Below, piece by piece: positions 8,509-18,272 of a stretch of 64,000 nucleotides of DNA. The translations under genes were made by a program, and so were the position numbers. The notes beneath the pieces are model-generated. The model worked only from the letters and a program-made list of their open reading frames with translations. It did not search any database and was not told the origin of the DNA. Within the stretch, counting starts at the first letter, position 1. Every line of letters begins with the position of its first letter. Source of the stretch: Atopomonas sediminilitoris (GTDB taxonomy: Bacteria > Pseudomonadota > Gammaproteobacteria > Pseudomonadales > Pseudomonadaceae); contig NZ_JAKUMM010000003.1 in NCBI RefSeq assembly GCF_022601735.1, forward strand, positions 310,001 through 374,000, given 5' to 3'.

Positions 8509-9687
8509 ATGCAAGAGGTCGTCATCGTCGCCGCCTGCCGCACCGCCGTCGGCAGTTTTCAGGGCAGCTTGTCCGCCATTCCCGCCCATGAGCTGGGTGC
8601 CGTGGTGATCCGCAAATTACTCGCAGACACCGGCGTTGCCGCCGAGAGCATTGATGAAGTGTTGCTGGGCCAAGTGCTCACCGCTGGCAGCGGCCAAAAC
8701 CCCGCGCGCCAAGCGGTGATTGCCGCCGGCTTGCCGCACACGGTGCCCGCCATGACCATCAACAAAGTCTGCGGCTCGGGCCTTAAAGCCCTGCATCTGG
8801 GCGCACAAGCCATTCGTTGCGGCGATGCCGAGATCATCATTGCCGGCGGCCAAGAAAACATGAGCCTGTCGCCCTACGTGCTGCCCAAAGCCCGCACCGG
8901 TTTGCGCATGGGCCATGCGGAGCTCACCGACAGCATGATTAAAGATGGCTTGTGGGATGCGTTTAACGATTACCACATGGGCATCACCGCAGAAAATCTG
9001 GTGGCCAAGTACGCCATTAGCCGCGAGGCGCAAGACGCTTTCGCCGCTGCCTCACAGCAAAAAGCCGAAGCTGCGCAGCAAGCCGGCCGCTTTGCTGATG
9101 AAATTGCCGCGGTGAGCATTCCGCAGCGCAAAGGCGAGCCCGTGCTGTTTAATCAAGACGAGCAAATCCGCCCCGGCACCACGGCCGACAGTCTAGCCAA
9201 GCTGCGCCCTGCGTTTAAAAAGGACGGCAGCGTCACCGCCGGCAACGCCTCTACCCTCAACGACGGCGCCGCGGCCGTGTTGCTGATGAGCGCCAGCAAA
9301 GCCGCCGAACTCGGCCTGCCGGTACTGGCCAAGATTGCTAGCTACGCCAACGCCGGCGTCGACCCGGCCATCATGGGTATTGGCCCCGTGTGTGCCAGCC
9401 AGCGCGCACTGGCCAAGGCCGGTTGGAGCATTGATGACCTCGATCTGATCGAAGCCAACGAAGCCTTTGCCGCGCAAGCTATCAGCGTTAACCAAGAAAT
9501 GGGCTGGGATACCAACAAGGTCAACGTTAATGGCGGCGCCATCGCCATCGGCCACCCCATCGGTGCCAGCGGTTGCCGTATCTTGGTGACGTTGCTGCAC
9601 GAAATGCAGCGCCGCGACGCGAAAAAAGCCCTCGCCACCTTGTGTATCGGTGGCGGCCAAGGCGTCGCGTTAACCTTGGCGCGCTAA
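8509..9687 (+). CDS. Acetyl-CoA C-acetyltransferase (thiolase)
   Basis: 392 aa, the exact size of the biosynthetic thiolase II family (AtoB/PhaA). It condenses two acetyl-CoA to acetoacetyl-CoA or runs in reverse. Catalytic residues are in place: the nucleophilic Cys in [12 protein letters not shown], the His of GHPIGASG and the second Cys of CIGGGQG. It follows acs across a terminator, so it is probably transcribed separately, though the pairing suggests acetate or short-chain acid metabolism. AtoB and PhaA roles cannot be told apart here, so no symbol is given; no phaB or phaC lies nearby. Confidence 0.93.
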   Translation: MQEVVIVAACRTAVGSFQGSLSAIPAHELGAVVIRKLLADTGVAAESIDEVLLGQVLTAGSGQNPARQAVIAAGLPHTVPAMTINKVCGSGLKALHLGAQAIRCGDAEIIIAGGQENMSLSPYVLPKARTGLRMGHAELTDSMIKDGLWDAFNDYHMGITAENLVAKYAISREAQDAFAAASQQKAEAAQQAGRFADEIAAVSIPQRKGEPVLFNQDEQIRPGTTADSLAKLRPAFKKDGSVTAGNASTLNDGAAAVLLMSASKAAELGLPVLAKIASYANAGVDPAIMGIGPVCASQRALAKAGWSIDDLDLIEANEAFAAQAISVNQEMGWDTNKVNVNGGAIAIGHPIGASGCRILVTLLHEMQRRDAKKALATLCIGGGQGVALTLAR

Positions 9688-9721
9688 ACTGATAGGCCAA
9701 GCGCCTCTTGGTAGCCTAAAC

Positions 9722-9752
9722 ACGGCGGCTAAACTCAGGGTTAGCCGCCGTT
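9722..9752 (+). terminator. Terminator after the thiolase gene
   Basis: CGGCGGCTAA (9723-9732), 8-nt loop, TTAGCCGCCG (9741-9750), followed by TTGTTC. Confidence 0.7.
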
Positions 9753-9779
9753 GTTCTATCTGTTCTATCGGTTCTATCT
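9753..9779 (+). repeat. Three tandem copies of a 9-bp unit
   Basis: GTTCTATCT, GTTCTATCG, GTTCTATCT in direct succession between the thiolase terminator and the DUF2339 gene. A short microsatellite-like repeat; its function is unknown. Confidence 0.7.
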
Positions 9780-9805
9780 GCCCTGCCATGACTTAAGGAT
9801 GATGC

Positions 9806-12496
9806 ATGCGTAATCCACTGCTGTTGGCCGGACTGCTGACGTTATTCGGTCTGTTGTTGAGCGCATTTTCCAGCGCGGCCCTCGTCGCCACGCCGGTATT
9901 GGCTCTGCTGGGCTATGTGCTGGGCCGACAGTTTCAGCAGGAACACGCGCTGCAGGAGCTACGCGAGCAAATCCACACCCTAACAAGCGCGTCTTCTGCC
10001 ACGCCTACCTCGTCTACCACTGAGCGCCCGGCGCCAGCGGCCGCTGCTCCGCAAGCCCCCGAAGATAACCTCGACTGGAGCCTACCGGAGGAGTTAAGCG
10101 CCCAAGCCGCCCCCCAGACAAGCACCCAGCCCGCGCCCCGCCCTCGCGCCACAGCCCCGAACGCTCAACCAGCCCCAGCAGCGCGCACCAGCACAGACGA
10201 ATCTAGCGACTGGATTGAACGCGGTTTACTCGTCGCTTGGCAGTGGCTTATCGGCGGCAACCCGGCGGTTAAAGTCGGTCTGGTGGTGTTGTTTTTCGGC
10301 GTTGGCTTTTTACTGCGCTATGCCAGCGAACATGTGCAGCTGTCCATCACTGGGCGCTTAAGCGGCGTTGCCGCCGCAGGCCTCGCCTTGCTGGGTTTGG
10401 GCTGGTATTTGCGTCAGCAACAACGCCTGTACGCCCTGCTTTTACAAGGCGGCGCACTGGGCTTGCTGTACATGACAGTCTTTGCCGCTTTTCGTCTTTA
10501 CCCGATCTTAGAGGCCAGCAGCGCCTTCATCTTGCTCACCTTACTGGCAGCACTCAGCGCGGCATTAGCCCTGCGCCAAGATGCGCGTGGCTTGGCCAGT
10601 TTCGCCCTCGCGGGTGGTTTTTTAGCGCCAATTCTGGCCAGCACCGGTCAAGGCAGTCACGTGCACTTGTTCGCCTACTACGCGCTGCTCAATCTGGCGC
10701 TGGCATTTATTGCGTGGCACAAACACTGGCGCGAACTCAACCTGCTCGGCTTTGCCTTCACCTTTGTTATCGGCGTGCTGTGGGGGGTTAACCAATATCA
10801 ACCGGCGTTGCTGGCCAGCACCGAGCCCTTCTTGCTGCTGTTCTTTGCCTTGTACCTGATGATCAGCGTGCGCTTTCCGCTGCAAAGCCAGCACAAGCCT
10901 TGGCTCGACAACAGCTTGTTATTTGGCACACCACTGGCCTTCACCGGCCTGCAATACCTCTTGCTGTGGGATCAACAAAGCTGGCTGGCCGTCAGCTGTT
11001 TGCTCAGCGGCCTGCTCTACGCAGGCTTGTTTGTACTCCTACGCCAACGCGCCCCGACACTGCTCAAAGAAGCATTGTTAGGAATTGCCTTGGTGTTGCT
11101 CAGCATGAGCATTCCGCTGGCCTTGCCCGGCGACTGGACCGCCATCAGCTGGGCCCTAGAAGGCGCCTTGCTGCTGCGCTTTGCCCTTTTGCAGCAAAGA
11201 CACTGGTCGATTGTGATGAGTTTGCTGCTGCAACTGGGCGCGTGGCTGAGCCTAGCGGAGATGCCCTCACAGGCCGCTGACTGGGGTAATAGCCAGTTTT
11301 ATTGCGCGCTAATTCTGAGCGCAGCCTTGATCTGCTGCGCGCTGTGGTTGCAGCGCCACGCGCACGGCTTACAACTGGGCCGACTGGCATGGCGTCAACT
11401 GCAGCCGATCTTGCTGGCACTGGGGCTGGCGGCTTGGCTGGCAAGCTGGGCATGGCACATCGAAGCCCTGTATCACGACCTTGTTCGCTGGCAACTCATG
11501 CTGTGCGTGATCATCGCCAGCGTGTTGTTGGCGCGTGGCGCAGAATGGCTGCTGCGCTGGCCAATGCTCGGTCATACACACAACGCGGCCAGCGTACTGC
11601 TAGCCCTGTTGGTCGTCGGCTACAGCGCTCAGGCGTCGTTACTGGGCGGATATGGCTTTTTGCTGTGGGCCAGCGCCGCTGTGCTGCACAGTGTCGTGGT
11701 GTTCTCACAGACACCCCAAGCCGAGCTCAGCAGCCGCACACTGGCGCTCCGGCATACTCTTAACGGCGTCTGGCTGATGCTATTGCTCGCGCTGTGTGTT
11801 GATCAGCGCATGGAGCTACTTAACCTTGCGCTAAGCGAGCGGCTCGGCATCCAGCTCATCCTGTTCAGCGCCTTGAGCATGGCACTGCCTCGCGCAACGT
11901 GGGCAGCCGGCCAACCCGCTTATCAACGGCAGCTACCCAGCATCAGTGCACTCATCAGCATCATCCTGTGGTTACTGCTATGCCCGAGTGACCCGCAGGG
12001 CATGCATATCAGCCTCACCCCGCTGCTTAACTTGCTCGATATCAGCCAGTTGGTTGCGCTGGGTGTGTTGTGGCATCTGGCACGCAGTCGATTCGGCCAA
12101 GACGCCAACCGCCTGGCATTGCTCGCAGGCTTTGTGCTGCTCAATCTCAGCGCCGTACGCAGCGCCGCACTGATTTGGGATCTGCCGTGGCAGATTGGCG
12201 CGCTATGGGCCAGCGACTCATTGCAAACCTTGTTAGCGATTCTGTGGACACTGTGCGGCGCGGCCAGCATGAGCCTGTCACGCTGGCGCACCTCACGCGT
12301 CTATTGGTTTGCCGGCGCAGCCTTATTGGGGGCTGCCGTGCTTAAATTATTTGCGGTCGATCTAGGCCAAAGCGGCACGCTAGCACGCATCATTAGTTTT
12401 ATCGCCGTCGGCGCATTGTTGCTAGTGATCGGCTACATTGCACCCCTGCCACCGGCAGATGACGCAAGCAATACAAGGCACAAGGAAGCAGCATGA
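9806..12496 (+). CDS. DUF2339 polytopic membrane protein
   Basis: 896 aa inner-membrane protein of unknown function. An N-terminal hydrophobic hairpin (about residues 5-40) leads into a Pro/Ala/Ser-rich linker (about 65-135). After that come twenty or more membrane segments packed closely to the C-terminus, with conserved stretches such as GGNPAVKVGLVVLFFGVGFLLRY split over the first helices and ALAGGFLAPILASTG. This is the architecture of the DUF2339 family. It is preceded by aaggatgatgc. The stop overlaps the next ATG by 4 bases, so it is coupled to the DUF748 gene; together they may act in envelope or lipid transport, which is inference from the DUF748 partner. Confidence 0.85.
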   Translation: MRNPLLLAGLLTLFGLLLSAFSSAALVATPVLALLGYVLGRQFQQEHALQELREQIHTLTSASSATPTSSTTERPAPAAAAPQAPEDNLDWSLPEELSAQAAPQTSTQPAPRPRATAPNAQPAPAARTSTDESSDWIERGLLVAWQWLIGGNPAVKVGLVVLFFGVGFLLRYASEHVQLSITGRLSGVAAAGLALLGLGWYLRQQQRLYALLLQGGALGLLYMTVFAAFRLYPILEASSAFILLTLLAALSAALALRQDARGLASFALAGGFLAPILASTGQGSHVHLFAYYALLNLALAFIAWHKHWRELNLLGFAFTFVIGVLWGVNQYQPALLASTEPFLLLFFALYLMISVRFPLQSQHKPWLDNSLLFGTPLAFTGLQYLLLWDQQSWLAVSCLLSGLLYAGLFVLLRQRAPTLLKEALLGIALVLLSMSIPLALPGDWTAISWALEGALLLRFALLQQRHWSIVMSLLLQLGAWLSLAEMPSQAADWGNSQFYCALILSAALICCALWLQRHAHGLQLGRLAWRQLQPILLALGLAAWLASWAWHIEALYHDLVRWQLMLCVIIASVLLARGAEWLLRWPMLGHTHNAASVLLALLVVGYSAQASLLGGYGFLLWASAAVLHSVVVFSQTPQAELSSRTLALRHTLNGVWLMLLLALCVDQRMELLNLALSERLGIQLILFSALSMALPRATWAAGQPAYQRQLPSISALISIILWLLLCPSDPQGMHISLTPLLNLLDISQLVALGVLWHLARSRFGQDANRLALLAGFVLLNLSAVRSAALIWDLPWQIGALWASDSLQTLLAILWTLCGAASMSLSRWRTSRVYWFAGAALLGAAVLKLFAVDLGQSGTLARIISFIAVGALLLVIGYIAPLPPADDASNTRHKEAA

Positions 12497-15354
12497 AGAC
12501 CACCGCCTTAACCCCACGCTGGATTCGCTGGCCGCTGTATGGCCTCGCCTTTTGGTGTTTACTCGGTTTCTTAGTGATTCCAGCGGCCGTATTGCACCTT
12601 GGCAAAGCCCAACTGGCTCAGTGGGTTAAGGTGCCCAGCAGTCTAGAGCGCGTGGGCTTTAACCCCTTCACCCTTGAGCTGGAAATCAAAGAGCTGTGGC
12701 TTGGCCCTAAGCAAGACCCGCTCACCGGCTTTAGCCAATTAAAGGTCGATGTCAGCTGGAGCAGCCTGTGGGCCGGGGCGCTGGCCTTGGATAACGTGCA
12801 GCTGCGCGGGATTCGCCATCACGCCGAGTTCGACCAACAAGGCCATTTCAACCTGCTGCAAGCGCTGAATCTACCGGCCAGCAGTGATGAGGCAAGCAGC
12901 GAACCGTTCCCGCTGCGCATTAAGCATTTGCACCTGCAGGGCGAACGCGTCAGTTACCGCGATCAGCGCCCACAGCCTGAGGTGGCCTTCAATCTGACAC
13001 CGCTGAATATCGAGCTGCACAACCTCAGCACCCTCCCCGACGAACAAGCCGAGCTGCAACTCAACGGCACGGGGCCAAATGGCGCCACCCTTGCTTGGCA
13101 GGGGCAAATCAGCATCCTGCCGCTGCAAAGTCGCGGCCGCCTGAGCCTGAGCAATATTCCTTTGCCTGTGTGGTGGCCTTATGCACAAGGCAATTTGGCT
13201 TTAGCCTTAAGCGCCGGCACCCTCGACATTGCCGCCGACTACACGGTGGATTTACAGCACACCCTCGCGCTGAGCCTGAGCAATCTTGATGGCCAACTCA
13301 GCAAACTAGCGGTCAACATCCCTAAACAGGCCGACACCCACGCTCAACTGGCCAGCCTCAGCATTAAAGGGGCAGCGTTTGACCTGCAACAGCGTCGCGT
13401 TAATCTCGGCCAGATCAACAGCCAAGGGCTCAGCATCAACGCCAAGCGCTTCAAAGACGGCCGTCTTGACTGGCAAAGCTTAATCACACAAGACAGCGGC
13501 GCCACTGATGCAGCCGACGCGCAAACGACCAGCGAGCCGTGGCAGATCAGCCTGCAACAGCTGACCTTGAGCGATTACCGCTTGGCGCTGCGTGATGAAG
13601 TCCCCAACGAAGCAGTGCAACATAGCGTCGGCCCGCTGCAATTAACCCTGAAGGATTACCACAGCAGCAAACCCGCGCCCCTACCCATTACCTTGAGCAC
13701 AGGGCTTGGCAAACAAGGTCAACTCAGCGTTAACGGCAGCCTGCAGCCCATGCCGTTACAGGTTGAGCTCAGCGCACAAGCCGAGCGCTTGGATTTGCGC
13801 CAGCTGCAACACTACCTTGAACCCTTTGTACGCGTGGAGCTGCGCAGCGGTTGGCTAGGTGGCGACTTCAAAGTCAGCGCCAAACAAGAGCAGGCACTCG
13901 CGCTAAACGCCACCGGACGCTTAACGATTGAGCAATTGCACACCCTTGACGCCCTTAAAGGTCGCGACTTAGTGCGCTGGCAAGCGGTCGATGTTAACGG
14001 TATCGACTTTGCGCTTAACCAGCACCTCAACATCGCCGAAGTGGTGCTGCGTAAGCCCTTCGCACGTTTTATCGTCAATGAAGATCGCAGCACCAATGTG
14101 AGTCAGTTGCTGGTGCCGCAAGCGGCCACCAAGCCTGCACCAGAAAACCCCAACCCCTTGGCTATCAACCTGCAGAGCATCCGCGTAGAAGACGGCAGCG
14201 CCAACTTTGCCGACTTCTCCTTAACCCCTGAGTTTGACGCTGGCATTGAGCAACTTAATGGCCAAATCAGTGGCATTAACAGCACCAACCCAGCCCCCGC
14301 CAAGATCGACATCAAAGGCAAGGTCGACCGTTATGCCCCGGTAGTGGTCCGCGGCAACCTGACTCCGTTCGACCCCCTCAATAAGCTGGATATGCTGCTG
14401 AGCTTTAACAAAGTCGAACTCACCACGCTCACCCCCTACTCCGGCAAATTTGCCGGCTACAGCATTCGCAAAGGGCGCATGAGTTTGGACTTGGGCTACA
14501 AAATTGAGAATGGCCGCCTGCAAGCCAGCAACAAAATCTTGCTAGAGAAACTGCAACTCGGCGAACAGGTTGATAGCCCCGACGCCGTCAAACTACCGGT
14601 TCGCCTAGGCTTAGCCTTGATGACCGATACCGACGGCAATATCGATTTGGATATTCCGCTGACCGGCGATTTAAATGATCCCGAGTTTCGCGTGGCGCCT
14701 TTGGTGTTTAAAGCCATCGGCAACTTGATCGCCAAAGCGGCCGCCAGCCCATTCAAGCTGCTTGGCGGATTAATCCCAGGCGAAGACGTCAACCTAGGCG
14801 AAGTCAGCTTTAGCGCAGGCTCGGCCGAGCTGAATGCCAGCGCGCAGAAAAGTCTCAGCCAGTTAGCCGAAGCCCTGCAACAAAAACCCGTGCTGCGATT
14901 GGAAATCGAAGGTGTAGCCGCACGCGATCCCGATAGCCTTCCAGAGGCGCAAAAACGCCTAGAGCGCGAACTAAAACGCGGTTATTACCGCATCCTGCAG
15001 CGCCGTGGCGAAGACGTGCCCGACAGTCGGCTGGCGGTCACCGTGCCGGACGACTTCCGCCCCGCGCTGCTCAGCAGTATCTATCGCGAACGCATTGGCC
15101 ATCCGCCAGCTGACTGGGCTCAACAGGATCAAGCCGCACAAGCGCAACAGGCAGAACAAGCCTTAATTGCTTTTTGGCAAAACAGCGAAGTGTTACTGCG
15201 CAAACTTGCACAAGCCCGCAGCAGCGCGATCAAAGATTTTCTCGTCGAAAAACAGCAGCTCGCCCCAGAGCGCCTGTTTCTGCTCGACGCCCGCGTGGTC
15301 GCGGCAGGCGAAAACAACAGCGTCACGTCTCCCCTGCATCTGGAGGTGCAATGA
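12493..15354 (+). CDS. DUF748 AsmA-like envelope protein
   Basis: 953 aa. One N-terminal membrane segment (about 15-38) anchors a very long periplasmic region made of repeated beta-rich units ('VRVEDGSANFADFSL', 'LDMLLSFNKVELTTLTPYSGKFAGY'). This is the DUF748 pattern, related to AsmA/TamB-type proteins that bridge the periplasm. The C-terminal part (from about residue 765) begins with an OmpA-like segment (FSAGSAELNASAQKSLSQLAEAL), but the usual peptidoglycan-binding arginine/aspartate pair is not obvious. It overlaps both neighbours by ATGA, giving a tight three-gene unit with DUF2339 and DUF2845. A role in lipid or envelope homeostasis is inferred from the AsmA relationship only. Confidence 0.82.
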   Translation: MKTTALTPRWIRWPLYGLAFWCLLGFLVIPAAVLHLGKAQLAQWVKVPSSLERVGFNPFTLELEIKELWLGPKQDPLTGFSQLKVDVSWSSLWAGALALDNVQLRGIRHHAEFDQQGHFNLLQALNLPASSDEASSEPFPLRIKHLHLQGERVSYRDQRPQPEVAFNLTPLNIELHNLSTLPDEQAELQLNGTGPNGATLAWQGQISILPLQSRGRLSLSNIPLPVWWPYAQGNLALALSAGTLDIAADYTVDLQHTLALSLSNLDGQLSKLAVNIPKQADTHAQLASLSIKGAAFDLQQRRVNLGQINSQGLSINAKRFKDGRLDWQSLITQDSGATDAADAQTTSEPWQISLQQLTLSDYRLALRDEVPNEAVQHSVGPLQLTLKDYHSSKPAPLPITLSTGLGKQGQLSVNGSLQPMPLQVELSAQAERLDLRQLQHYLEPFVRVELRSGWLGGDFKVSAKQEQALALNATGRLTIEQLHTLDALKGRDLVRWQAVDVNGIDFALNQHLNIAEVVLRKPFARFIVNEDRSTNVSQLLVPQAATKPAPENPNPLAINLQSIRVEDGSANFADFSLTPEFDAGIEQLNGQISGINSTNPAPAKIDIKGKVDRYAPVVVRGNLTPFDPLNKLDMLLSFNKVELTTLTPYSGKFAGYSIRKGRMSLDLGYKIENGRLQASNKILLEKLQLGEQVDSPDAVKLPVRLGLALMTDTDGNIDLDIPLTGDLNDPEFRVAPLVFKAIGNLIAKAAASPFKLLGGLIPGEDVNLGEVSFSAGSAELNASAQKSLSQLAEALQQKPVLRLEIEGVAARDPDSLPEAQKRLERELKRGYYRILQRRGEDVPDSRLAVTVPDDFRPALLSSIYRERIGHPPADWAQQDQAAQAQQAEQALIAFWQNSEVLLRKLAQARSSAIKDFLVEKQQLAPERLFLLDARVVAAGENNSVTSPLHLEVQ

Positions 15355-15647
15355 AACGCTTTAGCTTACTGATCAGCCTAACCCTTGCTGCCTTGGCCTT
15401 TAGCCAAAGTGCCCACGCCATGCGCTGCGGCAGCAAGCTAGTGAATGAAGGCGATTTAGCCTTTGAAGTGCTGGAGCGCTGCGGCGAACCGCGTCAACGC
15501 GACATCGTCGGTTACACCTTAACCTACGACCAACGCCGCGAATTTAAAATTGAAGAATGGGTCTACGGCCCACGCAGCGGCGTGTATTACATCCTCACCT
15601 TCGAAGGCACGCGCCTTAGCCGCATCGAATCACGCCGCAAACAATAA
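15351..15647 (+). CDS. DUF2845 small secreted protein
   Basis: 98 aa. The start at 15351 (ATGAAACGC) gives a clean signal peptide (hydrophobic 3-16, cleavage after about SAHA at 23) and overlaps the DUF748 stop by ATGA. A longer in-frame reading from upstream would lie inside DUF748 and lose the signal. The mature protein begins MRCGSKLVNEGD and has the conserved CGEP...EEWVYGP...YILTFEG pattern of the DUF2845 family, which consists of short periplasmic proteins of unknown function resembling SmpA/BamE-type folds. Two cysteines could form a disulfide. Confidence 0.85.
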   Translation: MKRFSLLISLTLAALAFSQSAHAMRCGSKLVNEGDLAFEVLERCGEPRQRDIVGYTLTYDQRREFKIEEWVYGPRSGVYYILTFEGTRLSRIESRRKQ

Positions 15648-15655
15648 GGATTGTC

Positions 15656-16855
15656 ATGAGCGACACCGCCAAACCCCTTGCGGGGATCAAGGTGATTGAA
15701 CTGGGCAGTTTAATCGCCGGCCCCTTTGCGACCCGTATCCTCGGCGAATTTGGCGCCGAAGTGATCAAGGTCGAGTCACCCGACGGCGGGGACCCGCTGC
15801 GTAAATGGCGCAAGCTCTATGAAGGCACCTCACTGTGGTGGTTTGTACAGGCACGCAACAAACAATCGCTGACGCTTAACCTGAAACACCCTGACGGTAA
15901 ACGCATTTTGCGTGAGCTGTTGGCCGATGCAGATTTGCTGGTAGAGAACTTTCGCCCCGGCGTGCTGGAAAAGCTCGGCTTTGGCTGGGACGCGTTACAC
16001 GCGCTCAACCCTAAGCTCGTCATGCTACGCATGAGCGGTTTCGGCCAAACCGGCCCCATGAAAGATCAGCCAGGCTTTGGCGCGGTGGGCGAATCCTTGG
16101 GTGGGCTGCGCTACATCACCGGCTTCGATGATCGCCCGCCGGTGCGCACCGGCATTTCCATCGGCGACTCAATCGCCGCACTGTGGGGCGTTTGTGGGGC
16201 GTTGATGGCGCTGCGTCACCGCGAAGTTAACGCAGGCGTCGGCCAGGTGGTCGACGTGGCCTTGTATGAAGCGGTGTTTGGTATGATGGAGTCCATGGTG
16301 CCGGAGTTCGACGTGTTCGGCTTTATTCGCGAACGCACCGGCAACATCATGCCCGGCATTACGCCCTCCTCGGTGCACACCAGCGCCGACGGTAAGCACG
16401 TACAAATCAGCGCCAATGGCGATGCCATCTTTCAACGCTTTGCCCGTGCCATGGGCCGCGATGACCTCGCCAACGATCCCAGCTTGGCCGATAACGCCGG
16501 CCGCGACGCACGGCGCGCCGAGTTATATGGCCTGATTGATGACTGGGTCGCGCGTAATAGCCAAGCCGATGTCTTGGCCACACTCGAAGCCGCCGAAGTC
16601 CCCGCCAGCGCGATTTACAGCATCGAAGACATGATCAAAGACCCGCAGTTCTTGGCCCGTAACATGTTTATTGACGGCCAACTACCGGACGGCAAAAGCT
16701 TCAAAATGCCCGGCATCATCCCCAAACTCTCGGCCACACCCGGCAGTAGCGAGCATGTGGGGCCGGCTCTAGGCGCAGACAATCAATCGATTTTGCAAAA
16801 GCTCGGCTACAGCACCGAACAAATTGCTCAGCTAAAAACAGACGGCGCCATTTGA
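15656..16855 (+). CDS. CaiB/BaiF family (class III) CoA-transferase
   Basis: 399 aa. Members move CoA between carboxylic acids through an aspartyl-CoA thioester intermediate. Family features: the N-terminal LAGIKVIELGSLIAGPFATRILGEFGAEVIKVE region (given here in part), NKQSLTLNLKHPDG, ENFRPG, and the candidate catalytic Asp171 in ISIGDSIAAL. The start has ggattgtc 8 nt upstream. It lies 8 bp after the DUF2845 gene and may be co-transcribed. The substrate pair cannot be told from sequence; formyl-, succinyl- or carnitine-type specificities are all possible. Confidence 0.9.
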   Translation: MSDTAKPLAGIKVIELGSLIAGPFATRILGEFGAEVIKVESPDGGDPLRKWRKLYEGTSLWWFVQARNKQSLTLNLKHPDGKRILRELLADADLLVENFRPGVLEKLGFGWDALHALNPKLVMLRMSGFGQTGPMKDQPGFGAVGESLGGLRYITGFDDRPPVRTGISIGDSIAALWGVCGALMALRHREVNAGVGQVVDVALYEAVFGMMESMVPEFDVFGFIRERTGNIMPGITPSSVHTSADGKHVQISANGDAIFQRFARAMGRDDLANDPSLADNAGRDARRAELYGLIDDWVARNSQADVLATLEAAEVPASAIYSIEDMIKDPQFLARNMFIDGQLPDGKSFKMPGIIPKLSATPGSSEHVGPALGADNQSILQKLGYSTEQIAQLKTDGAI

Positions 16856-16893
16856 CCACCGGCTCCAAGCGCTCGCGAAAAACTAACAGGCAC

Positions 16894-16923
16894 AAAAAAG
16901 CCCCGACACGTCGGGGCTTTTTT
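16894..16923. terminator. Bidirectional terminator between CoA-transferase and csp
   Basis: A 13-bp perfect stem AAAAAAGCCCCGA / TCGGGGCTTTTTT with a CACG loop serves both convergent genes. Confidence 0.92.
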
Positions 16924-16945
16924 CAAAGCTTAAGACCGTAAAAAA

Positions 16946-17155
16946 TTACAGTACTTTAACCTTGTCAGCTTGCATGCCTTTCTGGCCTTGCACAGCTACG
17001 AAAGATACAGCTTGACCTTCAGCCAGGCTCTTGAAGCCATCGCTTTCGATCGAACGGAAGTGTACGAACAGGTCAGGACCGTTTTCAGGAGTAATGAAAC
17101 CGTAACCTTTCTCGTCGTTGAACCACTTAACAGTACCTTTTTGAACTTCAGACAT
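16946..17155 (-). CDS. Cold-shock domain protein
   Basis: 69 aa, an entire cold-shock domain. RNP1 (KGYGFITP) and RNP2 (LFVHF) nucleic-acid-binding motifs are present after the typical [11 protein letters not shown] opening. Members are RNA chaperones that melt mRNA structure, and some act as antiterminators. aggagat lies 5-10 nt upstream of the ATG. A -10 (TATAAT) about 140 bp upstream implies a leader of about 130 nt, the hallmark of thermoregulated csp mRNAs. Which paralogue (CspA, CspD, CapB and others) cannot be decided. Confidence 0.94.
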   Translation of the reverse strand: MSEVQKGTVKWFNDEKGYGFITPENGPDLFVHFRSIESDGFKSLAEGQAVSFVAVQGQKGMQADKVKVL

Positions 17156-17291
17156 TTTAATCTCCTAAGAAAATATAAAACTGCCAGATGGCAGAGGGTT
17201 AAGCTGCGCTTGTAAACCGCGCCGAGGAGATGAAAGAACTGAATCAGTACATCAAGTTGGAACGAAGCGACACTTGCATAGCAGCTGGCCG

Positions 17292-17297
17292 ATTATA
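17292..17297 (-). promoter_or_regulatory. -10 of the csp gene, with ~130-nt leader
   Basis: A perfect TATAAT on the minus strand (ATTATA on plus, 17292-17297), with a start predicted near 17285; the -35 is weak. The leader to the ATG is about 130 nt and codes for nothing. Confidence 0.6.
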
Positions 17298-17334
17298 CAC
17301 ATACATCGAAAAAGAAATAGACCCTCTCATCACT

Positions 17335-18171
17335 TCAAATATTTCCGGGGGCTTCAGGCAGCTTGATCGTCTGGCGCAAGCTCGGTCGCAAGGCTTTGCC
17401 AGCCACCAACTTGTCCACCACTTTGGCGACGGCAACAAAACCAAACGTGGCCGTCACCATCGTCACCGCACCAAAGCCGCCGGCGCAGTCCAAGCGCACA
17501 CCTTCACCAACAAAGGTTTTCTGCTGGCAGACCGACCCATCCGGCTTGGGGTAGCGCAGCTGCTCACTGGAGAACACGCACGGCACCCCCCAATTACGCG
17601 CCGTGTTGCGTGAGTACTGATGATCGCGCCGCAGCAAGGAGCGCACTTTAGCGGCTAGCGGGTCATTAAACGTCTTGTTCAGATCAGCCACTTGGATTTG
17701 CGTCGGATCAACCTGCCCGCCGGCGCCGCCGGTCGTGATCACGGGAATCTTGCGCCGCTTGCACCAGTTAATCAGCGCCACCTTAGACTGCACGCTGTCG
17801 ATGCAATCAATCACAAAATCCAAGTCATCGTGCAGATGTTGAGCCAAGCTATCGCGCGTGACAAAGTCCGCCACCGCGTGCACCACGCAGGCTGGGTTAA
17901 TCGCCTGAATGCGCGCTGCCATGGCATCGACCTTCATCTCACCGACCGTGCCGGCCAGCGTATGTATCTGCCGATTGGTATTGGTGACACAAATATCGTC
18001 CAGATCAAACACACTGATCACGCCAACCCCGGAGCGCGCTAACGCCTCTGCCGCCCAGCTACCGACACCGCCAATGCCCACCACAGCCACATGGCTGGCC
18101 TGCAAGCGTGCTAACCCTTCTTGGCCATATAAGCGGGCTATGCCGCCGAACCGCGGATCATCTTGCGTCAT
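17335..18171 (-). CDS. tcdA: tRNA ct6A37 dehydratase (E1-like)
   Basis: 278 aa. TcdA (CsdL/YgdL) cyclises threonylcarbamoyladenosine at tRNA position 37 to ct6A using ATP, with the cysteine desulfurase system CsdA-CsdE as partner. It is a ThiF/MoeB/E1-like protein: nucleotide loop [48 protein letters not shown] and [14 protein letters not shown]. The catalytic region near [14 protein letters not shown] is intact. It is divergent from dapE. Length and start ([10 protein letters not shown], after a ggaggtgg ribosome-binding site) fit the family. Confidence 0.93.
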   Translation of the reverse strand: MTQDDPRFGGIARLYGQEGLARLQASHVAVVGIGGVGSWAAEALARSGVGVISVFDLDDICVTNTNRQIHTLAGTVGEMKVDAMAARIQAINPACVVHAVADFVTRDSLAQHLHDDLDFVIDCIDSVQSKVALINWCKRRKIPVITTGGAGGQVDPTQIQVADLNKTFNDPLAAKVRSLLRRDHQYSRNTARNWGVPCVFSSEQLRYPKPDGSVCQQKTFVGEGVRLDCAGGFGAVTMVTATFGFVAVAKVVDKLVAGKALRPSLRQTIKLPEAPGNI

Positions 18172-18212
18172 ACCACCTCCACGACTCTGCGCCGTACCAG
18201 ACTTGGCCGCGC

Positions 18213-18218
18213 ATTATA
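18213..18218 (-). promoter_or_regulatory. -10 element in the tcdA/dapE divergent region
   Basis: TATAAT on the minus strand, about 45 bp before tcdA. On the plus strand, TAGTAT at 18230-18235 could serve dapE. No convincing -35 is seen for either. Confidence 0.35.
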
Positions 18219-18272
18219 GGCAATCTGTTAGTATTCGCCCCGCCCAACCCGTCGTATTGCCTTGGAGTTTGC

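Noticed and set aside
9193..9660. 155-codon minus-strand frame inside the thiolase gene
   Set aside because: It is the antisense shadow of a fully conserved thiolase; Gly/Ala/His-rich translation without domains.
18108..18272. 55-codon N-terminal extension of dapE
   Set aside because: It overlaps tcdA and the divergent promoter region; the ATG at 18273 has ttggag and matches family length.
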